From NCBI GenBank assembly GCA_002298695.1, contig DBLB01000066.1, positions 1,145 to 8,355 of the forward strand: a stretch of 7,211 bases of DNA, in the 5' to 3' direction. The stretch comes from Clostridiales bacterium UBA735 (GTDB taxonomy: Bacteria; Bacillota; Clostridia; Oscillospirales; Oscillospiraceae). The notes under the pieces were generated by a model, which was given only the letters and a program-made list of their open reading frames with translations, was not told where the DNA came from and did no database searches. Below, piece after piece: positions 1 through 7,211 of this stretch (position 1 is its first letter; the number at the start of each line of letters is the position of its first letter). Made by a program: the position numbers and the translations under genes.

Positions 1-995
1 TCAACCTCATCACCGGCAACTCGCCCGGCAACGACATGCGCTTCTACGTTGAAAAGTGCGAGGCGATGCGCAACTTTGCCAACAAGATCTGGAACGCGAG
101 CCGCTATGTGCTGATGAACCTGACGATCGAAGAGCCGGGCCTGCCGGCGCTCGACCAGCTGGAGATCGAGGACAAGTGGGTCCTCTCGAAGCTGAATACC
201 CTCATCCGCGAAGTGACCGAGAATATGGATGCCTACGAGCTGGGCGTGGCCTCGGCCAAGGTCTACGACTTCATTTGGGACACGTACTGCGACTGGTATA
301 TCGAGCTGACGAAGACGCGCCTCTACAGCGAGAACGAGCAGAGCAAGCTCGCCGCGCAGCGCGTGCTGGTCTACGTGCTCGATCAGATCCTGCGGCTGCT
401 GCACCCGTTCATGCCGTTTATCACCGAGGAAATCTGGCAGGCCATCCCGCACGAGGGCAAGTTCATCATGGCCAGCGACTGGCCCGTCTGGCGCGACGAG
501 CTGGCCTTCCCGGCGGACGAGGAGTCGATGGAGCTGGTCAAGGACGCGATCACAGCCATCCGCGCCCGCCGCGCCGAGATGAATGTCCCGGCGAACAAGC
601 GCGTGAACATGACGATCTCCACGCAGCGGCAGGACGTCTTCACCGCGGGTATCCCGTTCTTCGGACGCCTGGCCGGGGCCGAGGGTGTCACCGTCAGCGA
701 CACCGTGGACGAAGGCGCGATGGAGCGCGAGGGCATGGTCGAGGTCGTGACGCACGCGGCGCGCATCTTCATCCCGCTGGCCGAGCTGGTCGACTTTGAA
801 AAGGAGCTGGCCCGCATCGCAAAGGAGAAGGAAAACTGCCTGAAGCAGATCGCCATGTTCGAGGGCAAGCTCAGCAACGAGAGCTTCGTCTCCCGCGCAC
901 CGGAGAAGGTCGTGAACGATCAGCGCGAAAAGCTGGCCAAGGCGAAGGCGCTGCTGGAGCAGCTGGAGGAGAGCGAGAAACGTTTGAAAAAGTAA
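1..995 (+). CDS. valS: Valyl-tRNA synthetase, C-terminal part (5' end outside window)
   Basis: ValRS joins valine to tRNA-Val in the cytoplasm, with editing of mischarged threonine. The reading frame is open from base 3, giving about 330 visible residues of a family usually near 880 residues. The first residues (NLITGNSPGNDMRFYVEKC, then RNFANKIWNASR) match the ValRS segment just after the KMSKS loop, so the catalytic Rossmann fold and editing domain lie upstream. The anticodon-binding helical domain follows, including WDTYCDWYIE and HPFMPFITEEIW, both characteristic of class Ia ValRS. The last 70 or so residues are rich in Lys and Glu (from LVDFEKELARIAKEKE to the end) and form the C-terminal coiled-coil arm that contacts tRNA. 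The stop is TAA at 993-995, and a terminator follows 45 nt later. The ATG at 36 is an internal Met, not a start. No frameshift is visible. Identity is secure. Confidence 0.97.
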   Translation, partial: NLITGNSPGNDMRFYVEKCEAMRNFANKIWNASRYVLMNLTIEEPGLPALDQLEIEDKWVLSKLNTLIREVTENMDAYELGVASAKVYDFIWDTYCDWYIELTKTRLYSENEQSKLAAQRVLVYVLDQILRLLHPFMPFITEEIWQAIPHEGKFIMASDWPVWRDELAFPADEESMELVKDAITAIRARRAEMNVPANKRVNMTISTQRQDVFTAGIPFFGRLAGAEGVTVSDTVDEGAMEREGMVEVVTHAARIFIPLAELVDFEKELARIAKEKENCLKQIAMFEGKLSNESFVSRAPEKVVNDQREKLAKAKALLEQLEESEKRLKK

Positions 996-999
996 ACGC

Positions 1000-1041
1000 T
1001 GTCGCACTTCGACCGTTTATTCTTACCGAAACCCGTATAAT
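1000..1041 (+). promoter_or_regulatory. Candidate Spo0A-responsive promoter for the spoIIA operon
   Basis: TGTCGCA (1000-1006) and TTCGACC (1008-1014, reading GGTCGAA on the other strand) each match the B. subtilis 0A box TGTCGAA at 6 of 7 positions and are separated by one base. A perfect TATAAT lies at 1036-1041. No TTGACA-like -35 exists at 16-18 bp spacing, but TTCGAC (1008-1013) sits exactly 22 bp upstream of it. In B. subtilis spoIIG, a sigma-A promoter with 22-bp spacing is activated by Spo0A~P bound over the -35; the layout here is similar. B. subtilis spoIIA itself uses sigma-H, and I saw no convincing sigma-H promoter here. This is inference from short motifs and could be chance. 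Confidence 0.3.
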
Positions 1042-1076
1042 GGACACGCAGAAGGGATTCTGCGTGTCCATTTTTT
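1041..1076 (+). terminator. Rho-independent terminator of valS
   Basis: A perfect 13-bp stem (TGGACACGCAGAA at 1041-1053, TTCTGCGTGTCCA at 1058-1070) encloses the GGGA tetraloop (1054-1057) and is followed directly by six T (1071-1076), then GTTTT. It lies 45 nt after the valS stop and 21 nt before spoIIAA. The complementary strand lacks a T-run after the stem, so it should act only on + strand transcription. It separates valS from the sporulation operon. Confidence 0.93.
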
Positions 1077-1096
1077 GTTTTGGAGTTGAAACACGA

Positions 1097-1426
1097 ATGA
1101 ATCTGACGAGCTTTTTACAGGACAAGCGGCTGATGATCGCGCTGAAGGGCGACATCGACCATCACGGCGCAAAGGACGTCATGCGCGTGCTCGGCAACAA
1201 GATCGATCTCTATCTGCCGGCGGTCTGTGTGCTGGATTTCCGTGATGTGACGTTCATGGATTCGAGCGGCATTGCCATCATCATCTCCTGCATCCGCCGC
1301 ATGCGCGAGCTGCATGGCGAAGTGATCGTGGAGAACGTGCCGCCGCAGCCGATGAAGGTGCTCCGCGCGTCGGGGCTGGAACAAATCGTGAAGATCGAAG
1401 AAAGAGGTCTGGTCTATGAAAGTTGA
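1097..1426 (+). CDS. spoIIAA: Anti-sigma F factor antagonist SpoIIAA
   Basis: This STAS-domain protein of 109 aa is the anti-anti-sigma factor of the SigmaF switch. When dephosphorylated (by SpoIIE in known systems) it binds SpoIIAB and frees SigmaF in the forespore. When phosphorylated by SpoIIAB it is inactive. Residues GDIDHHGA (18-25) correspond to GELDHHTA of B. subtilis SpoIIAA. FMDSSGIA (53-60) is the phosphorylation loop, and Ser56 aligns with the B. subtilis phosphoserine Ser58. Length is close to the usual 115-120 aa. The chosen start is ATG 1097, with GGAG at 1082-1085 (spacing 11 nt). An in-frame ATG at 1040 would begin inside the terminator stem and add residues unlike the family. 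The gene overlaps spoIIAB by 11 nt, which implies translational coupling. It is the first gene of a complete spoIIA operon. Confidence 0.95.
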   Translation: MNLTSFLQDKRLMIALKGDIDHHGAKDVMRVLGNKIDLYLPAVCVLDFRDVTFMDSSGIAIIISCIRRMRELHGEVIVENVPPQPMKVLRASGLEQIVKIEERGLVYES

Positions 1427-1856
1427 AAACTACTTATCGGTGGAATTTCCCAGCCGCTCGGCCAACGAGGCGCTGGCGCGGTCGCTTGTGGCGTGCTTTG
1501 CCGCGCAGCTCGATCCGACGATGGACGAGCTTGGGGACATCAAGACGGCGGTCTCCGAGGCGGTAACGAACTGCATCGTGCATGCGTATCCAGACCGCAT
1601 CGGGACGATAACGCTGCGCTGCCGCATCCTCGAGGGGCGGACGCTCGACATCGTCATCCGCGACAAGGGCTGCGGCATCCCGGACATCGAACAGGCGCGC
1701 ACGCCGATGTTTACCACCGGCGGCGAAGAGCGCAGCGGCATGGGCTTTACGATCATGGAGAGCTTTATGACAAGTCTGCGCGTGACGTCAAAGGTCGGCA
1801 AGGGGACGACTGTACATATGAAGCGCAAGATCGTCCGCAGGGGGGAGAGCACTTGA
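1416..1856 (+). CDS. spoIIAB: Anti-sigma F factor / serine kinase SpoIIAB
   Basis: This 146-aa GHKL-fold ATP-binding protein binds and inhibits SigmaF, and phosphorylates SpoIIAA on serine. The N box is SEAVTNCIVHAY (residues 47-58): Glu48 aligns with the B. subtilis general base Glu46, and Asn52 with the Mg-binding Asn50. Arg22 aligns with Arg20, a SpoIIAA/SigmaF contact residue. The G1 box is RDKGCGI (82-88). The ATP lid runs from FTTGG to the G2 box SGMGF (107-111) and is one residue shorter than in B. subtilis. DPTMDELGDIKTAVSEAVTN is almost identical to the B. subtilis segment. The RBS is AGAGG (1403-1407), 8 nt before ATG 1416, inside the end of spoIIAA. The stop TGA (1854-1856) overlaps the sigF TTG start. 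All catalytic residues I can align are present, so it should be active. Confidence 0.96.
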   Translation: MKVENYLSVEFPSRSANEALARSLVACFAAQLDPTMDELGDIKTAVSEAVTNCIVHAYPDRIGTITLRCRILEGRTLDIVIRDKGCGIPDIEQARTPMFTTGGEERSGMGFTIMESFMTSLRVTSKVGKGTTVHMKRKIVRRGEST

Positions 1857-2551
1857 GCAGCGAGGCGCTGATCCGGCTGGCCCAGCAGGGCGACCGGGAT
1901 GCGGCGGAGCGGCTTGTGGTGGAAAACTCCGGGCTGATCTGGGCCGTTGCGCGGCGCTATTTTGGCCGGGGCACGGAACCGGACGACCTCTATCAGCTCG
2001 GCTGCGTCGGTTTTCTGAAGGCTGTGGCGGGGTTTGACCTCAGCTACGGGACGCAGTTTTCGACCTACGCCGTGCCGAAGATTGCGGGCGAGATCCGACG
2101 GTTTCTGCGCGATGACGGCGCTGTGAAGGTCAGCCGGAGCATCAAGGAGCGCGCTGCACAGATTCACCAGGTCCGCGCGCGGTTGACCGGACAGCTCGGA
2201 CGGGAGCCAGCGGTCTCGGAGCTGGCGGCGGAGCTTGGCCTGACGCCGGAGGAGATCGCTGCGGCGGAGACCGCGACAGGGGCGGCAGAATCGATCCAGC
2301 GGGAGAGCGGCGAGGAGGGATTTTCCCTCGAGGACGTGCTCTGCACCGACGGGATGGAGGATCGCATCGTGGAATCCATCTCGCTGCGCGATGCGCTGGG
2401 GCGGCTGACGGAGCGCGAGCGGATGGTGGTCAATCTGCGGTATTTTCATGGCCTGACGCAGCAGAAAATTGCCGGTCTGCTCGGTGTGTCGCAGGTGCAG
2501 GTCAGCCGTATTGAGAAAAAGGCGCTGGAGCAGCTGCGCACTTATCTCTGA
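1853..2551 (+). CDS. sigF: RNA polymerase sporulation sigma factor SigmaF (SpoIIAC)
   Basis: This sigma-70 family factor of 232 aa is the first forespore-specific sigma factor. It is held inactive by SpoIIAB and released by unphosphorylated SpoIIAA. Region 2 spans about residues 20-90: EPDDLYQLGCVGFLKAV binds core polymerase, and FSTYAVPKIAGEIRRFLRDD recognises the -10. VKVSRSIKE (91-99) leads into region 3. Region 4 ends with a helix-turn-helix (LTQQKIAGLLGVSQVQVSRI, 201-220) in which SQVQVSR is identical to B. subtilis SigmaF. The start is TTG 1853: no ATG or GTG lies in frame nearby upstream, the first in-frame ATG is residue 168, and a GGGGGGAG ribosome site at 1840-1847 ends 5 nt before. 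TTGA overlaps the spoIIAB stop by 4 nt. The protein is about 20 residues shorter than B. subtilis SigmaF, mostly at the N-terminus. I see no terminator after it, so read-through toward pcrA is possible. Confidence 0.95.
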   Translation: MSSEALIRLAQQGDRDAAERLVVENSGLIWAVARRYFGRGTEPDDLYQLGCVGFLKAVAGFDLSYGTQFSTYAVPKIAGEIRRFLRDDGAVKVSRSIKERAAQIHQVRARLTGQLGREPAVSELAAELGLTPEEIAAAETATGAAESIQRESGEEGFSLEDVLCTDGMEDRIVESISLRDALGRLTERERMVVNLRYFHGLTQQKIAGLLGVSQVQVSRIEKKALEQLRTYL

Positions 2552-2565
2552 CGGAAGATCGGGAG

Positions 2566-2594
2566 TAGACAAACCGCGAAAAATATACTAAAAT
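2566..2594 (+). promoter_or_regulatory. Candidate sigma-A promoter of pcrA
   Basis: TAGACA (2566-2571, 5/6 to TTGACA) and TAAAAT (2589-2594, 5/6 to TATAAT) are separated by exactly 17 bp, in the only A/T-rich stretch of the sigF-pcrA gap. Transcription would start near 2601, giving a leader of about 43 nt before the pcrA ATG. This would give the helicase gene vegetative expression independent of the sporulation operon upstream. It rests on motif match only. Confidence 0.6.
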
Positions 2595-2610
2595 AGAACC
2601 ATCGAAATAT

Positions 2611-2629
2611 CGCCGCGCCGGACGCGGCG
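2611..2629 (+). other. GC-rich hairpin in the pcrA leader
   Basis: CGCCGCG (2611-2617) pairs perfectly with CGCGGCG (2623-2629) around a 5-nt loop CCGGA. No T-run follows, so it is not an intrinsic terminator. It ends 3 nt before the AAGGATGG ribosome site (2632-2639) and would sit about 10 nt from the predicted transcript 5' end. It might affect transcript stability or initiation at pcrA; this is inference. Confidence 0.5.
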
Positions 2630-2643
2630 GCAAGGATGGAACT

Positions 2644-5064
2644 ATGAAAGCAGAACTGGAAGCCAGATTTTTAACGGCACGCCGTGCGGTCATCGCCCGG
2701 CGTTTTTCGGGCCTGAACGAGATGCAGCGGCAGGCGGTCATGACCACGCAGGGGCCGCTGCTGCTGCTGGCCGGCGCGGGCAGCGGCAAGACGACCGTGC
2801 TCATCAACCGCATCGCAAACCTCATCGCGTTCGGCGAGGCATCGGATTCGAATGAAATTCCGGACTATGTGACGGACGAGGACGTGGAATTCCTCGAAGC
2901 GTATCTCAGAACCGGCGACGAGACTGAGAAGACCAGGGCCGAGGCGCTCTGCACGCTGCACCCGGCTGCGCCGTGGTCGATCATTGCGATCACGTTTACG
3001 AACAAGGCTGCCGGCGAGCTCAAGGAGCGGCTGGAGGCGATGCTCGGGCCGGAGGCACTCGACGTCTGGGCCATGACGTTCCACTCGGCCTGCTGCCGCA
3101 TTCTGCGGCGGGATATCGACCGGCTGGAGGGGTATTCGTCCAGCTTCACGATCTACGATTCGGCGGACTCTGAGCGCGTCATCAAGGACGTGCTGCGCGA
3201 TTTCCAGATGGATGAAAAGGTGTTTCCGCCGCGGCTGGCGCTTTCGGTCATCAGCCGCGCCAAGGACAAGCTGCAAAGTCCCGCAGAATTCGACAAGACC
3301 GCGGCCGTCGCAGGCGATTACCGCATGGAGAAGATCTCGCAGATCTATGCCGAATATCAGAAGCGGCTGCACGAGGCGAATGCGCTGGACTTTGACGACA
3401 TCATTCTGAAAACGGTCGAGCTGCTGGAACGGTTTGAGGAGGTGCGTACGTATTATCAGCGGAAGTTCCGCTATGTGCTGATCGATGAGTATCAGGACAC
3501 GAACGAGATGCAGTACCGCCTGTCATCGCTGCTGGCCGGCGGGTATGAGAACATCTGCGTCGTCGGCGACGACGACCAGAGCATCTATAAATTCCGCGGT
3601 GCGACAATCGAAAACATCCTCTCCTTTGAACACCAGTACCGCGGCGCGAAGGTCATCCGGCTGGAACAGAACTACCGCTCGACGCAGGCCATCCTGAGCG
3701 CGGCGAATACGGTGATCTCCAACAACAAGGGGCGCACCGGAAAAAAGCTCTGGACGGAAAACGGGCAGGGCGAGAAAGTGCGCGTATTCGAGGCGCAGAA
3801 CGAGTCGGACGAGGCGAACTATGTGGCCGGCGCGATCATTGCACGCTCAAAGGGCCAGAATTTCAAGGATTACGCCATTTTATACCGGACGAACGCGCAG
3901 TCGAACGCGCTCGAATATGCATTCAAACGAAACGGCATTCCGTACCGTATCATCGGCGGCACGCGCTTCTTCGACCGGGCCGAGGTCAAGGATATGCTGG
4001 CGTACCTGTGCCTCATCAACAACCGCGCGGACGATCTGCGTCTGCGGCGCATCCTCAATCAGCCGCCGCGCGGCATCGGCGCGAAGACTGTCGAGATGGC
4101 GGAGCGGCAGGCGAGCGCGGCGAACGTTCCGCTCTACGAGGTCATTCTGCATGCGAAGGACTATCCAAGCATGGAGAAGGCCGCGGCAAAGCTGACGGCG
4201 TTTTCGGACATGATCGAGGGCTGCGCGGAGCTGCTGTTTACGCTCGAACTGCCGGATTTCTATGAAGAGGTGCTGCTGCGCACCGGCTATGTCGCGATGC
4301 TCGAGGAGAAAAACGATGTGGAATCGCGGACGCGGCTGGAAAACGTGCGCGAACTGAAATCAAGTATCCTCAGCTATATGGAACATACCGAAACGCCGAC
4401 GCTCGCCGGCTTCCTGGAGGAGATCGCGCTCTATACCGACATCGAGCAGTATGACGCGGAGGCAGACGCCGTCGTGATGATGACAATGCATGCGGCGAAG
4501 GGGCTGGAGTTCCCGCACGTGTATCTCGTCGGCTTTGAAGAGGGGCTGTTCCCCGGAAACCGCTGCCTCGGCGACCCGGAGGAGATGGAGGAGGAGCGGC
4601 GGCTCTGCTATGTGGCCATCACGCGCGCCAAGCAGTCGCTGACCATCACCTATGCGCACCAGCGTATGCTCTACGGCCGCACGACGACCAACATCCCGTC
4701 CCGCTTTGTGGATGAACTGCCGGAGGAGGTTGTGGAACGGCGCGGCGGCTTCCGGCCGAAGCCGGAACGGCACTATGACGAGGTCTCGCAGGTGGGCGGT
4801 TACAGCAGCGGATACGGCGGACATGCGCAGCACGCGCCGCGCCCGCCTCGCAAGGACTATTCTTCATTGACTGGCGATGCGCCGAAACAGTCAACTATCC
4901 AGTTTGCCAAGGGCGACATGATCCAGCACAAGGCGTTTGGCCGCGGGATGGTGCTGACGGTGCTCCCAATGGGGAACGACGCCTTGCTTGAGATCGCGTT
5001 TGACGGCATCGGTACCAAGCGGCTGATGGCAAACACCGCCAGTCAGCATATGACAAAGCTCTGA
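2644..5064 (+). CDS. pcrA: ATP-dependent DNA helicase PcrA (UvrD/Rep superfamily 1)
   Basis: This 806-aa SF1A 3'-5' DNA helicase acts in repair, plasmid-type replication and clearing of obstacles. Helicase motifs are present in order: Walker A GAGSGKT (44-50), Ia ITFTNKAA (116-123), II DEYQD (281-285), III VVGDDDQSIYKFRG (306-319), IV LEQNYRS (340-346), V TMHAAKGLEF (614-623), VI RRLCYVAITRAK (652-663). A flexible Gly/Tyr/His/Pro-rich linker (about 717-737) leads to a C-terminal Tudor-like module (GDMIQHKAFGRGMVLTV, from 757), which in PcrA contacts RNA polymerase. The length fits, being slightly above the usual 720-750 aa. About 35-40 extra acidic residues lie between Walker A and motif Ia (about 62-108). 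Start ATG 2644 follows AGGA (2633-2636) by 7 nt. The UvrD family is certain; PcrA is preferred because of the C-terminal module and the ligA neighbourhood. Confidence 0.94.
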   Translation: MKAELEARFLTARRAVIARRFSGLNEMQRQAVMTTQGPLLLLAGAGSGKTTVLINRIANLIAFGEASDSNEIPDYVTDEDVEFLEAYLRTGDETEKTRAEALCTLHPAAPWSIIAITFTNKAAGELKERLEAMLGPEALDVWAMTFHSACCRILRRDIDRLEGYSSSFTIYDSADSERVIKDVLRDFQMDEKVFPPRLALSVISRAKDKLQSPAEFDKTAAVAGDYRMEKISQIYAEYQKRLHEANALDFDDIILKTVELLERFEEVRTYYQRKFRYVLIDEYQDTNEMQYRLSSLLAGGYENICVVGDDDQSIYKFRGATIENILSFEHQYRGAKVIRLEQNYRSTQAILSAANTVISNNKGRTGKKLWTENGQGEKVRVFEAQNESDEANYVAGAIIARSKGQNFKDYAILYRTNAQSNALEYAFKRNGIPYRIIGGTRFFDRAEVKDMLAYLCLINNRADDLRLRRILNQPPRGIGAKTVEMAERQASAANVPLYEVILHAKDYPSMEKAAAKLTAFSDMIEGCAELLFTLELPDFYEEVLLRTGYVAMLEEKNDVESRTRLENVRELKSSILSYMEHTETPTLAGFLEEIALYTDIEQYDAEADAVVMMTMHAAKGLEFPHVYLVGFEEGLFPGNRCLGDPEEMEEERRLCYVAITRAKQSLTITYAHQRMLYGRTTTNIPSRFVDELPEEVVERRGGFRPKPERHYDEVSQVGGYSSGYGGHAQHAPRPPRKDYSSLTGDAPKQSTIQFAKGDMIQHKAFGRGMVLTVLPMGNDALLEIAFDGIGTKRLMANTASQHMTKL

Positions 5065-5092
5065 CATTCCGCGCCGCCCCGGCGCATAGAAT
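5062..5092 (+). promoter_or_regulatory. Possible sigma-E-like promoter upstream of yunB
   Basis: CATAGAAT (5085-5092) differs at one base from the B. subtilis sigma-E -10 consensus CATACAAT. A weak -35, TGACATT (5062-5068, 5 of 7 to KMATATT), overlaps the pcrA stop with a 16-bp spacer, slightly long for sigma-E. B. subtilis yunB is in the SigmaE regulon, which makes the match relevant. Against it, the start site would fall near 5099, on the edge of the ribosome site, leaving a leader of about 12 nt. Co-transcription with pcrA is the alternative. Confidence 0.25.
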
Positions 5093-5111
5093 AGGCGAGG
5101 GGTGGTGTGAC

Positions 5112-7211
<2,100 letters not shown>

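Noticed and set aside
1040..1096. Upstream ATG at 1040 as start of spoIIAA (19 extra residues)
   Set aside because: It lies at the base of the terminator stem, has no ribosome site, and the added residues do not resemble the SpoIIAA N-terminus. ATG 1097 with GGAG upstream fits the family.
1050..1100. Sigma-H promoter for spoIIAA (GAAGGGATT with GAAT)
   Set aside because: The only GAAT is at 1095-1098, overlapping the start codon, and the spacing from the AGGA-like element is far too long.
1493..1852. Upstream in-frame extension of sigF to an ATG at 1493
   Set aside because: The segment is the out-of-frame shadow of spoIIAB and does not look like a protein domain. The SigmaF similarity begins right after the TTG at 1853.
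1430..2572. Open frame of 380 codons on the - strand opposite spoIIAB and sigF
   Set aside because: Antisense shadow of two well-identified genes; the predicted product shows no family features.
2671..3372. - strand open frames within pcrA (also 4360-4833) as genes
   Set aside because: They are covered by the intact helicase reading frame with all motifs, and their translations are low-quality Arg/Ser-rich shadows.
5071..5085. GCGCC/GGCGC hairpin after pcrA as a terminator
   Set aside because: Only a 5-bp stem, and it is followed by ATAGAATAGG with no T-run, so intrinsic termination is not supported.

Overview
This window looks like chromosomal DNA of an endospore-forming Bacillota. Base composition is high in G+C (roughly 60% by eye). 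The best fit is a Clostridia lineage of the Oscillospiraceae type, but that placement is inferred from gene content, codon use and the style of the PcrA protein, not from any search. All real genes lie on the + strand and are tightly packed. I see no mobile element, CRISPR array, tRNA, rRNA or phage signal.

Layout. (1) Positions 1-995 hold the 3' part of valS (valyl-tRNA synthetase), closed by a strong Rho-independent terminator at 1041-1076. (2) Positions 1097-2551 hold the complete tricistronic spoIIA operon: spoIIAA (anti-anti-sigma factor), spoIIAB (anti-sigma kinase) and sigF/spoIIAC (forespore sigma factor). The coding regions overlap by 11 nt and 4 nt, and sigF uses a TTG start. (3) A 92-nt gap carries a good sigma-A-type promoter and a leader hairpin, followed by pcrA (2644-5064), a UvrD/PcrA-family helicase. 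(4) A yunB-like sporulation gene (5112-5738) comes next. (5) ligA, the NAD+-dependent DNA ligase, starts 14 nt after yunB and runs off the right edge (5753-7211, about 486 codons visible).

How the genes work together. SpoIIAA, SpoIIAB and SigmaF form the classical partner-switching module that turns on the first forespore-specific regulon. PcrA and LigA are DNA replication and repair enzymes; their genes are neighbours in many Bacillota. Here a predicted sporulation membrane protein is inserted between them, so sporulation and housekeeping genes are interleaved.

I found no undescribed system. The most interesting non-coding signal is in the valS-spoIIAA gap. Two adjacent Spo0A-box-like heptamers lie 22 bp upstream of a perfect TATAAT, and that TATAAT runs into the 5' arm of the valS terminator. 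This resembles the Spo0A-activated, 22-bp-spaced promoter class known from B. subtilis spoIIG. It is a hypothesis from sequence inspection only.
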